A stretch of DNA of 64,000 nucleotides, from NCBI GenBank assembly GCA_004362315.1, contig SNWL01000010.1, positions 62,001 to 126,000 on the forward strand. The letters are read 5' to 3'. Positions 53,381 to 63,000 of this stretch are shown here, one piece after another. The notes beneath the pieces were generated by a model. The model worked only from the letters and a program-made list of their open reading frames with translations. It made no database searches and was not told the origin of the DNA. The DNA is from Mycobacterium sp. BK086 (GTDB lineage Bacteria > Actinomycetota > Actinomycetes > Mycobacteriales > Mycobacteriaceae). Position 1 is the first letter of the stretch. Each line of letters starts with the position of its first letter. Position numbers and translations under genes: made by a program.

Positions 53381-54262
53381 GTGGTCACCCCTCCGTCACC
53401 GTTGCCCCCACCAGGTTCCGGCGGTGGGCCGTGGCCACCCGCCCAGCCCGCCACAGCGGCGGCAGATTGGGCTCCCCACGCCGTGGCGTCTCCTCGACCC
53501 CGATGGCCGTGGGTGGTTGGCGCCGGACTCGGGGCGGTCCTTCTCGCGACCGCCGCCATATCCGGAATTCACTGGGCAATGGCGCCGAGGAAAGGAACGG
53601 TGCAACTCGCCGACCCCGCCGGCAATCCGAGCGGATCCGCGGGACTCCCCGCACCGACGATTACCGCACCAGCACCGTCGACGACTGCGCCGCTGCCGGT
53701 CCCCGATGGTGCTCAACTGACGGCAATGCTTCCCGATGCCGCAACGGTGAGCGGAATCCTCGGCCTCCCCATGCGTCCCGACCCAGCACAGGGCGGCATC
53801 GGGCGGTTCGGCAACTGGGGCGCCGCCCCGCCCGAGTGCGGCGGGTTGATGCCGGCCAACAAGCCGGTCTACGACGCGACACCGGCCCGCGACACCGACA
53901 CCGCTGTCACGTCGATGTTCGACGACACCACGCATCTGGCCCTGTACGAGGCCGTGACCAGCTTCCCAACCGCGCGGGACGCCCGCGACTTCATCAATGC
54001 TCAGGCCCAAGTGTGGCCGCACTGCCGAGGAATGGCGATCACCATCGGTGGGGTTTCAGAGACGTGGCCCAACATCGAGGTCAATCATGACGGCGACACC
54101 CTGAACGCGAAGATGCGCCTGGCGTCCGGGACCGAGAGAAGCCAGCAACGACTGCTGGCGGTGCGCGGACTCTTGGTCATTGACATCACGGTTGTCGGTA
54201 TCGGCGCCGACCAGGTCAAAACCCAGGCGTTGGCCGCAGCCGTCAAAGACCCGCCACGCTGA
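53381..54262 (+). CDS. Membrane-anchored sensor domain protein (PknH_C-like)
   Basis: A 293-residue protein. Pro-rich cytoplasmic start (SPLPPPGSGGGPWPP), one membrane segment WPWVVGAGLGAVLLATAAISG at about 43-63, a Pro/Ser/Thr linker, then an extracellular domain with AAPPECGGLMPA, LYEAVTSFPTARDARDFI and WPHCRGMAI. This is the PknH extracellular sensor domain pattern (two disulfide Cys). No kinase domain is present, so it is a stand-alone sensor or cell-wall binding protein. Start GTG 53381 with AAAGGA 6 bp upstream. Confidence 0.8.
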   Translation: MVTPPSPLPPPGSGGGPWPPAQPATAAADWAPHAVASPRPRWPWVVGAGLGAVLLATAAISGIHWAMAPRKGTVQLADPAGNPSGSAGLPAPTITAPAPSTTAPLPVPDGAQLTAMLPDAATVSGILGLPMRPDPAQGGIGRFGNWGAAPPECGGLMPANKPVYDATPARDTDTAVTSMFDDTTHLALYEAVTSFPTARDARDFINAQAQVWPHCRGMAITIGGVSETWPNIEVNHDGDTLNAKMRLASGTERSQQRLLAVRGLLVIDITVVGIGADQVKTQALAAAVKDPPR

Positions 54263-54404
54263 GGGAGGTGCACCGGGTGATCGAGTGCACGCGGCGCCCG
54301 TCGACCGTCTAGCGTCGCATCCAGGTGCAAGGCAATCCATCTCCCCTCTTCCCCCGGCGGCGTTCCTTGCGACGGCTGCAGCGCGAGGCGTCGTCGACGC
54401 CAGG

Positions 54405-55172
54405 TCACTGTGGCCGGGTAATCGTGAAAGTCCCGGCATCGTCGGTGAACGTGGCGGTGAGTTTGCGGTGCGCACCGTCGACCGTGACATCGCAGGTGAA
54501 CGTGCCGCCCTGTTTTATGGCCGGGTTCTTACCGTCATTGCAGGTGACGCCCGTGACGTTGGTCAGCCCATAGCCGGTGGTGCTATCGGACAAGATTGCG
54601 GCGACATCGTGGTCGGCGGCGGCGATATCAAGGGTGTGGCTGCGCAGAAAACCCGGTGCCCACAGCCCGGTGATGAGGAAAACGCCGACTCCCAGCGCGG
54701 CGATGGCAGCACCGATCACGAGGCGCGGATGTGGGTTCGGGCCGCCAGGAGCGGATGCGACGTGGCCGGCAGGACTGAATCCGGTCCAATGACCGGCCGA
54801 GGTGTGGGGCGGATAGGGCCGGTGGACCGGCGCGACCCACGGCGGTGCACCGGTGTCGGGGGGGCGGGGTGCGGCCGAGGGTAGGGGGTTGTAGTGCGGT
54901 CCCGGTCTGGGAGGGGCTGGAGCTGGTGGGCGGCGCGGCACGGCCGACGGTGGTATCACCTCGGTGCGCTCTGGGTCGGCTGCGCCAGCCGGGTCGGGGG
55001 GCCGGTGTGAGCGTCCGGGGGCCCCAAGTCCGGCAGCCCCATGTGTGGGTGTCCACGCCGGCGCGGGCTGCGGCGGGTTGCCCGCTGATGGGCGCAGTGT
55101 TTCTGCGGGGACGGTCGCCTCCGTGGGGGACACCTCTGGCTCGTTTCCCGGATCTGGTGTCGGTGCGTTCAT
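54405..55172 (-). CDS. DUF4333 domain membrane protein
   Basis: A 255-residue protein: a Pro-rich cytoplasmic half, one membrane segment LVIGAAIAALGVGVFLITGLWA, and a C-terminal DUF4333 domain (VAAILSDSTTGYGLTNVTGVTCNDGKNPAIKQGGTFTCDV) with two Cys for a disulfide. Typical mycobacterial envelope protein of unknown role. Start ATG 55172 with GGGGAG 5 bp upstream. Transcribed after the LpqM-like gene (81 bp). Confidence 0.82.
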   Translation of the reverse strand: MNAPTPDPGNEPEVSPTEATVPAETLRPSAGNPPQPAPAWTPTHGAAGLGAPGRSHRPPDPAGAADPERTEVIPPSAVPRRPPAPAPPRPGPHYNPLPSAAPRPPDTGAPPWVAPVHRPYPPHTSAGHWTGFSPAGHVASAPGGPNPHPRLVIGAAIAALGVGVFLITGLWAPGFLRSHTLDIAAADHDVAAILSDSTTGYGLTNVTGVTCNDGKNPAIKQGGTFTCDVTVDGAHRKLTATFTDDAGTFTITRPQ

Positions 55173-55253
55173 GGTCACTCCCCACTCGGTGATAGCGCGG
55201 GTCGCGGTGCGGTCCAATCTATCGGTGTCTGTTGTCGGTGTGGTCGTGCTAGG

Positions 55254-56717
55254 TCATTGGAAGTGTCCAAAACACTGGTCGGGGTCGTCGATCAACAGCC
55301 CCGCGCGGTAGGCCGCGATGCGGGTGAATCCGGCCGGAACCGTGGCACCGTTCACGTCGCTGGCGACCAGCCCGTTGGTCAGCAGACCGGCAATAGCCTG
55401 GTCGATATCGCCGGCGATCAATGTCACCCCGTCGGCCGTAGCCGACATAGAGTCCGGCCGGGCCATATGCCGTTGTGCTGCGCCGGTCAGACAGGCGGTT
55501 CGCAGTCCGGTGATCGCCCGATCGAGCGGAAGGTTACGAGCGCGTTGAAGGGCAAGGACGTAACGGGAGGACACCACCGACCATGCGGTGTTCGGGCCCT
55601 GGACCAGTTTCACATCGTGCGCTTCATCGGCGGGCGCGCCGAGTCGTTGGAGGGCGGGCAGATCAACGGCGACGGTGTTGGTCTGCGGGCAGTACGACGC
55701 CGGCGTCGTTGCTTGAGCGTTCGCGCACGCCGACGGATCGAACGACAAGGTCGGACGAGACGAGGGCGAGAAAAAGGCGTTGAGTTGGTCAATCAGATCG
55801 GTCACGGTGTCGCGATCGACGGGGCGCTCGTTACTACGCAGATCACGGCGAGACCCGGCCTGCAGGGCGATCGGAAGCCCTGCGCGACGTCGATCGATCT
55901 GGTCCATATCGATTGCGACGCAGGCGGCTGGCCCGGAGGTGAAGCCGGTCTGGAAGGCGGCGACGCGATCCAGCGCGGTGCCGTGGCCCTCTTCGGGATC
56001 GTCGAATTTGGTCAGGATCGGATCACGGATGGTGATCACTCCGGCGAGCAGGGTGTTGAGCCCGTCGCCGGTGCTCAAGGTGAAGCGCGCAGAGTTGCCT
56101 TCGGCAACCCAGCGCAGGTACACCCCGGCCAGGCAGTCGGCCTGCTGCTCGATCACCAGGACCGGGGCGGCGCGGGTGACGAAGCTCCCCATGCCCTGGA
56201 CCGCGTGACCGTACTCGTGGGCCAACACCCCGACGATCCCGTCATCGCCGAAGTACCGCTTAGCGGTGGGAATGAAAACACCACGGTCCCAATAGATTGT
56301 GCGATCCGGTCGGCAGTACATGGCATTGACCAAGTCGTACGAATTTTCCCCACACACGTCAGGTCCCAGAGGGTTGTTCGCGTCGTAGGACACCGCACCG
56401 GCGACCGGATTGAAGGCACCGCCGAACACCGGGCCGTAATGCTGTTTCCAAAAATCCTGCACGTCGTCGAGGGACTGTTCAGCCAAGGTGTCAACGGGGT
56501 CACCCTGACTGCCCTGCGCCCGGGTCGTCGGAGCGGGGGCATCAGGGCGAAGGCCGCTGGGACCATTCGTGACCGGAAGCCCCGCAACACCGAACGGGTC
56601 ATCCAGCGGTGCGACCACTCGGCCGCGGACCGGGCTCGCGCAGCCACTGACAGCCAAGGTCACCACCGCAACCACGGTGAGCAGTCGCCGGCTCAATCGA
56701 CTGCTGGTCGATGCCAT
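55254..56717 (-). CDS. Neutral zinc metallopeptidase lipoprotein (LpqM-like)
   Basis: A 487-residue lipoprotein. Signal peptide RRLLTVVAVVTLAVSGC ends in a lipobox Cys at 26. The catalytic motif is VLAHEYGHAVQG (HExxH) with a downstream acidic segment IEQQADCLAG that supplies the third zinc ligand. Two more Cys-rich stretches may form disulfides. Length and motif fit the mycobacterial LpqM-type neutral zinc metallopeptidases. GGGGGAGA precedes the ATG. Acts at the cell surface; substrate unknown. Confidence 0.85.
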   Translation of the reverse strand: MASTSSRLSRRLLTVVAVVTLAVSGCASPVRGRVVAPLDDPFGVAGLPVTNGPSGLRPDAPAPTTRAQGSQGDPVDTLAEQSLDDVQDFWKQHYGPVFGGAFNPVAGAVSYDANNPLGPDVCGENSYDLVNAMYCRPDRTIYWDRGVFIPTAKRYFGDDGIVGVLAHEYGHAVQGMGSFVTRAAPVLVIEQQADCLAGVYLRWVAEGNSARFTLSTGDGLNTLLAGVITIRDPILTKFDDPEEGHGTALDRVAAFQTGFTSGPAACVAIDMDQIDRRRAGLPIALQAGSRRDLRSNERPVDRDTVTDLIDQLNAFFSPSSRPTLSFDPSACANAQATTPASYCPQTNTVAVDLPALQRLGAPADEAHDVKLVQGPNTAWSVVSSRYVLALQRARNLPLDRAITGLRTACLTGAAQRHMARPDSMSATADGVTLIAGDIDQAIAGLLTNGLVASDVNGATVPAGFTRIAAYRAGLLIDDPDQCFGHFQ

Positions 56718-57018
56718 CTCGGTCTCCCCCGAACCCCACAGTCAGTCGCCCCGCGCCGGCCGGCATGCCTTCGACTCATCGCACGACGGCCGGCATAACA
56801 GACCGCAGTCCACTGTATTCCAACCGCCCCGTGACGAAGCGCGCCTTCGCCAGCTACCCGAGACTCTGCGGCCCAACCGCGGCCGCCCTTCGGTAGCCGA
56901 GGAGCACGCGACAGGTGCCGGGCGTCGGATCCAGGCGTTCTTCGGCATGCGGCCGCCGGTGTGAAACCGGCTGAAATTGCCGTCGGGTCAGTGGCGCCGA
57001 CCCCCATAAAATCAATGG

Positions 57019-57366
57019 GTGCAAGACCGCACCGACGCCTCACCGCCGGCGGACCACCCGCTATGTTCGGGCCCCGCCAGCGCGCACAGGATCGCGACGT
57101 GGGCGCTTCCGCTGGTGGTTCAGCCCGTCCTGGGGATCGCGATCGGCCTGCAGCGCGCGTTGGCCGCGTTCGGGGTTACCGACCCCCGGGACCGGATCGG
57201 GCCGACCCTGGCCGCAGCGGCGGCCGCAGGTCTCGCGGTAGGGGTGGCAATCCTGATCAGACGCTCCCCCGCAGCCCGGATGCGGGCATTAGCCATGAGT
57301 CTGCTGGCTGCGGCGGTGACCGTTCCGTTGAGTGCCGTCGGCTTTGCCGTCCTGCTGTACGAATGA
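57019..57366 (+). CDS. Small hypothetical membrane protein
   Basis: A 115-residue protein from GTG 57019 with three hydrophobic segments (TWALPLVVQPVLGIAIGLQ, IGPTLAAAAAAGLAVGVAILI, MSLLAAAVTVPLSAVGFAVLLY). No family recognised. It heads a run of small membrane protein frames on the plus strand. The frame stays open after its stop without a start until GTG 57445. Confidence 0.5.
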   Translation: MQDRTDASPPADHPLCSGPASAHRIATWALPLVVQPVLGIAIGLQRALAAFGVTDPRDRIGPTLAAAAAAGLAVGVAILIRRSPAARMRALAMSLLAAAVTVPLSAVGFAVLLYE

Positions 57367-57444
57367 GCCCGGTATGTTGACGCCGCAACCCGTTTCACCG
57401 TACGAGCATTCGGCCCCGCAAGTTATTTCGCCGCCGCCGTCAAC

Positions 57445-57657
57445 GTGTTCCTCGGCACGACCATCGCCTGGGTGTCGTGTCCGTTCCTCATCCTTTACCT
57501 GTACTTCGGTCCGATGCTTGCCATCGACGTGGTCGCCGCGGTGGTCTTGATCAGCCTGAACGGTCTCGCCCGGCAGGTCGGCCGAGGCTTGAGCATCGGT
57601 CTGATCTCGGTGCCACTCTCTACCGCGACCGTCTGGACTTCCTACCTGATCGCCTAG
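57445..57657 (+). CDS. Small hypothetical membrane protein
   Basis: A 70-residue, strongly hydrophobic frame from GTG 57445: FLGTTIAWVSCPFLILYLYF, AIDVVAAVVLISLNGLA and IGLISVPLSTATVWTSYLI. It is in the same frame as the preceding gene; the 26 in-frame codons before it (ending SYFAAAVN) also read coding-like, so the two could once have been one gene split by the stop at 57364. No family recognised. Confidence 0.4.
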   Translation: MFLGTTIAWVSCPFLILYLYFGPMLAIDVVAAVVLISLNGLARQVGRGLSIGLISVPLSTATVWTSYLIA

Positions 57658-57848
57658 CTGCCTAGCTGCCGAGGTGCCGAGCAGGCCGGGCCGGAAACGT
57701 CCGCTGGGTGCGGCTTTCGCTGAACGCCTCGTACCCTGCGGCGGAAGGGAGTCCCTGCCTGACGATGCCCCGCACATCGGTGCCGAAGACCCACCGGCCA
57801 GAGAATTTGGTGCATCCCACCGCTGTTGGTCGGCTTTAGGCTCGGAAG

Positions 57849-58094
57849 ATGTCCGTTGACTGGGTTTTGATCGGCAAAGTCGCGGTGTTGTCGTTCAACG
57901 GGGTGGGGCTGATTGTTCTGGTCGTCAACTACTTTCGTCGCCGCCGCAACGGCGTGACGCCGTGGAGGCCGCCGAACTCCCTCATCCTTGGCTACGATGC
58001 GCCGCGGGTGCAGATCGAACATCCGACGAGACCTTCGGACACCGATGGTCAACTCCCGCCGCCGGACTGTCCTCGATCCGGCCCGCACGCGTGA
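57849..58094 (+). CDS. Small membrane-anchored hypothetical protein
   Basis: An 81-residue protein: N-terminal membrane segment VAVLSFNGVGLIVLVVNYF, basic stop-transfer RRRR, then a polar Pro-rich tail. A purine-rich GGAAG is just before the ATG. No family recognised. Confidence 0.45.
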   Translation: MSVDWVLIGKVAVLSFNGVGLIVLVVNYFRRRRNGVTPWRPPNSLILGYDAPRVQIEHPTRPSDTDGQLPPPDCPRSGPHA

Positions 58095-58172
58095 GTCAGA
58101 AGCTCACGGCAGCCGACGTAGTCCTCGGCGCCGTGACGTCAACCGGCCGGCCGGCTCAACGCTCACTGCGCC

Positions 58173-58361
58173 ATGACGATTCACCACTCTGGCCAACCGC
58201 GCAGGCGCACCGTGCCCGGTGGGGCCGCCGGTGGCCGGGTGCTGCTCGGTCTGGTCGGCGCCGCCGGCATCGTGACGCTCGCCTTCACGGCGGTCTTCCT
58301 CATCGCCACCGCCGCACAACAATCCTCACCACCTGAAGTGCTCGGCGTGATCGCCGGGTGA
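58173..58361 (+). CDS. Small hypothetical membrane protein
   Basis: A 62-residue frame with a basic start and one membrane segment VLLGLVGAAGIVTLAFTAVFLIATAA. Its stop touches the stop of the convergent gene at 58362. No family recognised; could be real or chance. Confidence 0.35.
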   Translation: MTIHHSGQPRRRTVPGGAAGGRVLLGLVGAAGIVTLAFTAVFLIATAAQQSSPPEVLGVIAG

Positions 58362-58880
58362 TCACTGAGCCCGGGAAAGTCGTTGATCCGCCTCGTATTC
58401 GAGGCGCAGCAGATCGAGTTCGCGCAGTCCGGGATCGGCAAGCGTCGCCCGAAGTTCGGTGACGATAGTTGCGATGGTGCCCCTCGGCACGCCCGGATAG
58501 GTGATCGCGAGCTGGGTGATCAGCGTGTCCATGGCCGCGTAGTCGGCTGCCTGCGCGCTGCGCTCATCACCCACGTGCTGACGGTGATCCGGTGTCACCG
58601 CCAGACGGTGCTCGAGGCGGTGTGCGTCGTAGACGGCGATGATGTGCTCCGCGGTGGCGTCGGGCTGGTGTCGGGCCACAGCGGTGAGGGCAGCCCGTGT
58701 CGCCGGCCCCACCCCGACCCCGCTCCGAGGCGGTTGGCCGCACACGAGCGCGCAGTGCAGCAACACCTTCAGCGCCGTGGCGTCGATTCCGCCTTCGCGA
58801 AACTCGGATAACACACCACGACTGTACGAGCTGCCGATTATCAGCAGATGACCGGCGTGTACCCATGAAGCGACCAACAC
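58362..58880 (-). CDS. Hypothetical protein, three-helix-bundle dimerisation-like domain
   Basis: A protein of about 150-172 residues, all-alpha. The C-terminal part ITQLAITYPGVPRGTIATIVTELRATLADPGLRELDLLRLE resembles the small three-helix dimerisation domains found in actinobacterial hypothetical proteins. GTG at 58814 (VLSEFREGGIDATAL) is a plausible start and drops a non-conserved extension. Function unknown. It lies next to the element at 58.9-59.2 kb. Confidence 0.5.
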   Translation of the reverse strand: MLVASWVHAGHLLIIGSSYSRGVLSEFREGGIDATALKVLLHCALVCGQPPRSGVGVGPATRAALTAVARHQPDATAEHIIAVYDAHRLEHRLAVTPDHRQHVGDERSAQAADYAAMDTLITQLAITYPGVPRGTIATIVTELRATLADPGLRELDLLRLEYEADQRLSRAQ

Positions 58881-59024
58881 GAGGTTGTTGTTGCCCCAGC
58901 AGGGGATTGTAGGTATCGGTGCCCAAGTCGGCCTCGGACCGCGGCGGCGGCGAGGTCACTGCGGTCGCATCGGTGTCACCAGTGCGAAATCTCGAGACCC
59001 CCATTCCGGCGGATTCCAGTCTTA

Positions 59025-59211
59025 TTTCCTTCTGGCCCTCCGATTCTAGGCCGGCGCCGGCTCACGGCAAGGCCACCGGCGGCGCTGCGCTTGGCCTTCG
59101 GCGCGGAAACTTTTCCGGCCACTCGCTGCGCTCGCAGCGCAAAACCTTCCGCCCGGAACCTGGCCGCTCCCTCGGCATCACCGGCCTGAGATATCCAGTG
59201 CCAGAAGGCAA
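59025..59211. repeat. Short inverted-repeat-bounded element, no coding content
   Basis: TTTCCTTCTGGC at 59025-59036 faces GCCAGAAGGCAAA at 59200-59212 (12 of 13 positions match as an inverted repeat). Inside are several further short dyads, for example CGCTGCG-CT-CGCAGCG and GGAAA/TTTCC. The element sits just upstream of the parB pseudogene. It could be a small mobile-element-type repeat, a plasmid site or a large transcript hairpin. No gene seen in 58881-59264. Confidence 0.4.
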
Positions 59212-59264
59212 AAAGAACGGGCGGCACCTCACAACGCCGATCCCCCTATGAGAAAGGTACGGAC

Positions 59265-59784
59265 ATGACCGACACCATCACCACCGGAAACCACAACGTT
59301 GCCGGGTACGACGCCGCGACGCTGGAACATCTGGACCCGCACACCCTCGTCCTCGAGACCAATGTTCGCGACAACATCGACATCGACGGCCCGTTCGTCG
59401 CCAACTCAAAGAACACGGGGTACTGATCCCCATTTCCGCCGTCCGCGCCCCCAGCGGACAGGTCGTGGTCCGCGTCGGCCAGCGCCGCACCCTAGCCGCC
59501 CGGAAGGCGGGATTGACCAGTGTCCCCGTTTATGTCCGGCCCGCCTCCGACGGCGACGACACCGCCTACCTGGTGGCGCGTGTCACCGAGCAGATCGTCG
59601 AAAATGACCACAGCCGAGAACTCGGCCATGCGCAGCGCGCCCGGGGCATTCAACAACTGCTCGACGCAGGCGTATCGACCACGAAGGTCGCTCAGATTCA
59701 CCGGACTAAGCTAACGGCCGGTTCGGTGTTCTCCGCCGCAGTTAGTCGCCTTTATGCCCACCGGATGTTCCTGAGGGCGTCCTA
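59265..59784 (+). pseudogene. Frameshifted and truncated plasmid-type ParB gene
   Basis: From ATG 59265 the frame encodes EHLDPHTLVLETNVRDNIDI, then DGPFVAN, and stops at 59424. In the next frame the protein goes on as LKEHGVLIPISAVRAPSGQ, then VVVRVGQRRTLAARKAG, TSVPVYV and ENDHSREL. Adding one C after GCCAAC (about 59404) gives VANLKEHGVLIPI, so a single-base deletion explains the break. After STTKVAQ (about 59690) the sequence leaves the family, so the C-terminal half is missing. The N-terminal ParB nuclease-fold motif (GQRRTLAARKAG) is of the plasmid/phage/ICE type found in actinobacteria. Signs of a decayed mobile element. Confidence 0.8.
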
Positions 59785-60065
59785 GAACGGCGAACGCCCT
59801 CAGGACATGCCCTTGCCTCCTCCCTCGTCCTGTTGGTGCTGAGGAGCACAATGACCGGATGCCGAGAAGCCCAACGCCTGCACAAGCGCGCGCTGAGAGG
59901 CAGCACAACTTGCGGCAGGCCCCCAGCCGTGGTGTAGCAGGCGTTTCGGTACTGGTGAGCTGATGGCGCTGCGTAGACATGAGTCGTCGATCGCGTTCTG
60001 CACAGCACTGCTCAAGACCGTCACAAGTCGGGTCCGGCCAAACCGGCGCGAAAGGTGCTATCGAC

Positions 60066-63000
60066 ATGTCCGACAACGATGAAGACGTCGTCGCTGAGCT
60101 CAAAGATTTCGACCTTGATGACCCACTCTTGGAGCCTCCGAGCGTCGTTGTGTCGCCGCTTATCGATCCGCAGCTTGAGTACCTTCCGATTGATCAAATG
60201 TCCTGGGAAAACTTCGAACGGCTGCTTCTTCGAGTAGCCGAAGATATCCGCGGCCTTCATTCGGTCATGAAGTTCGGTAATCCCGGCCAAGCCCAGAAGG
60301 GTCTCGATGTCATCGGCGTCAACGCTGACGGGAAGGCTGAAGGCATACAATCGAAGCGCCGCAAGAGTTTTACCGCGAACGACCTCGATGCCGCGGTTGA
60401 GAAGTACACGACGGCAACACTTTCTTTCCCGCTTGTTCGACTTGCAATCGGGTCAAGCAAACCAATGGCCGAGCGGAAGATCGTGGAGCATCTGATTGAT
60501 TTGAACGTCACTCTCGCGCCGCTAGAAATCGAGATCTGGGACCAGGACAAGTTGTCGCGAATGCTGCGACCCTTCCCGCAGATCGTCACCGAGTTCTTCG
60601 GCCAGGCCACTGCCGCTCGATTCTGTACAGAACACAATGTGATCACGGTGGAAATCGCTGGTGAGGCCGCAGTAGCGACTGCCGATGCTGTGTCCCGAGG
60701 ACCATTAACGACCGTGAACGGTCGCCAGAAGGTAGAAGAGGCCCGGGTGATTGCATCCACGAATCCCGCGGCAGCACTCGCGATATACCGGGATGTCCAA
60801 TCGAGTCTAACCGCGGCAGGTTTCCCGGCACACGCAGCAGAGTTCGACGAGCGGGTTGCGCACCTGCTCGTTGCGACGGGTGCTGAAAAAGACGCGGTCG
60901 ACGTCATAATGGCGCGTCTTTGGGTGGCGGAGCGCAGCGATGATTCGCTGAGTGCGCAAGTCGCTGCCCGGACTCTCAAGTCATTGGCTGGGTTCTCCGA
61001 TCTGGACTTCATTAAGCCGACGGAGGATTCCTCGGCGTTGTTGGTCTCCGCCGCACTTGTCGCAGAATTCGTGGCAGAGAATCTCCATCAGCCGGTGCCG
61101 ACGGAGTTGGATTTGCCGGTCGAGTCTACGTGGCATCTGACACCCGAAGATCGTGCTCAGACAGTACTTTTCGCAGCTGAGCGTGCCCTATGCGACGACG
61201 ACCTCGACTGGCTCATTCGCCAGAAGGATCTAATGGCCAGCAGCGCCTCCGAAGTAGCCTCCGTCCGTGACGATGTTGCATTGAGGCTTGAGTTGGCCAT
61301 CGCCGAGTCAACCGGTGAATGGAATGACTTGCTCCACAGAGCGCGGACCACGACTCGCAGAGACCTTGGCGCGCTGACGCTAGCCCGATACGCACGTTAC
61401 ACAATGTGGCGGGGCGACTACTTGGGGGCCGACAGGGCGTGGGAGGAAGCGATCAATCACGCCTGCCTATCCCACCGAAACGAAGATGCAATCGACTGGC
61501 TCTACAGCAGACGATTGATTGTCAACCGCCATGCCCCCGTGCATGAAGATGAGTGGCACCCCTTGGCGCGCTCGCTGTCGAACCTCACATCCCGACCCCG
61601 GTTGGTCACGTCAACTTCGACGTCTCGTGAATACGCCCTTGCAGCGCTGCACCACGGAAAGGAGCGTGTCGCAGCCATCAACTTGCGGCGTTACCTCTGT
61701 GATGCGATCCGCTCCGGAAATCTGGTTGACGAGATCGACGCACGTGGATTGCTCGGCGATCTGTACGCCAAAACCAACGAGATGCAGCTAGCAGCCCGAC
61801 AGCTCATCTTGGCCCACGACTACGAATCCGCCCGGTCCGTCGCTCGAGACCTCGGAGATACCTTTTTGGACGTGTCTGACCTGGCGGAAAGCCCCGTATC
61901 ATGGGTTACGGCAACAGCTTTCGAATTTACTGCAGGGCAGGCCGACGTTGTACCCGACGATAAAGTCGATAGGCTCGTCGGCACAGCACTCGCGGCAATA
62001 CAAGACGTCCAGTCGGAACGGCGTGTTGATTCGCCAATCTACAGCCCGCAGATCGTACGGTCCGCCTACAACCTGATCGGCGAGCTATCTGAACGTTTGA
62101 ATCACGACCACGCTGCGTCGGTGCTGCAGAGCCTCAGCGATCATGTGACAGCTAGGGAGCATCACTACTGGATGACCGACGAAAGTCACATCCGGATCGC
62201 CGCCGGCATCGCCTTGACAGCAAGTGAAGATCTTAAAGTGGTTGCGCTGGAACACCTGATGGGTCTGTACGAGCGGCGAGCGCACCCCTTCAGTAACACC
62301 GCCATAGATGCGCTAAAGGCCAACATGGACAAGGTGCAGGCCCACCTCCAGCGTCTTGCTGATAATGACCACCACGATGCTGCTGCGCTGCTGGCGACGG
62401 TTGACGAACGACAGATCAGGGAGGAGGACTCCCGGGCCGCTGCTCAACGACTGCAGCGTCCCAGTACCAATTCCGCGGGACGGTACGCGGAAGGAACACG
62501 GGCAATCAATGACTCCTTGCTTGCCCGCGATTTGTCTCCGGATGAGCGTGCCGCCTGCATCGAGGCACTGCTTGTGAAAGCGCGATCGCCATTCGAGAGC
62601 TCGGGCAACCGCCATACGTACTTCATGGCTGTGGCAAATCTGTCCAAAGGGATAGCGGAAGAGCGCCGCCAGGCTTTCCTCGCGGACGTCGTGGACTTCG
62701 TGAAGAACCCGCCTCCGTCTCAGCCGGACATTCTCAATGCGTCGATGACTAGTCCGTTGGGAATGATGCGTTGGGATGGGAATCTAGATAGCCGACCATC
62801 CGCTGTCCTGGCAGGCGGCTATTTCGCCCACGACGACGGTGAAAAGGGGCTAATTCGAGACCTTGCGTTCCGGCTGATTGGCATCGCAGGTGATCAGGAT
62901 TACTACTTGGCCCAGTCGTTGCAAGTCCTCAAGGTGGATCTCGCTGAAATCGCGCCGATGCTGGCGCAAGCCGGTTGGGCTCTACGCAGCGTTGCAGCGA

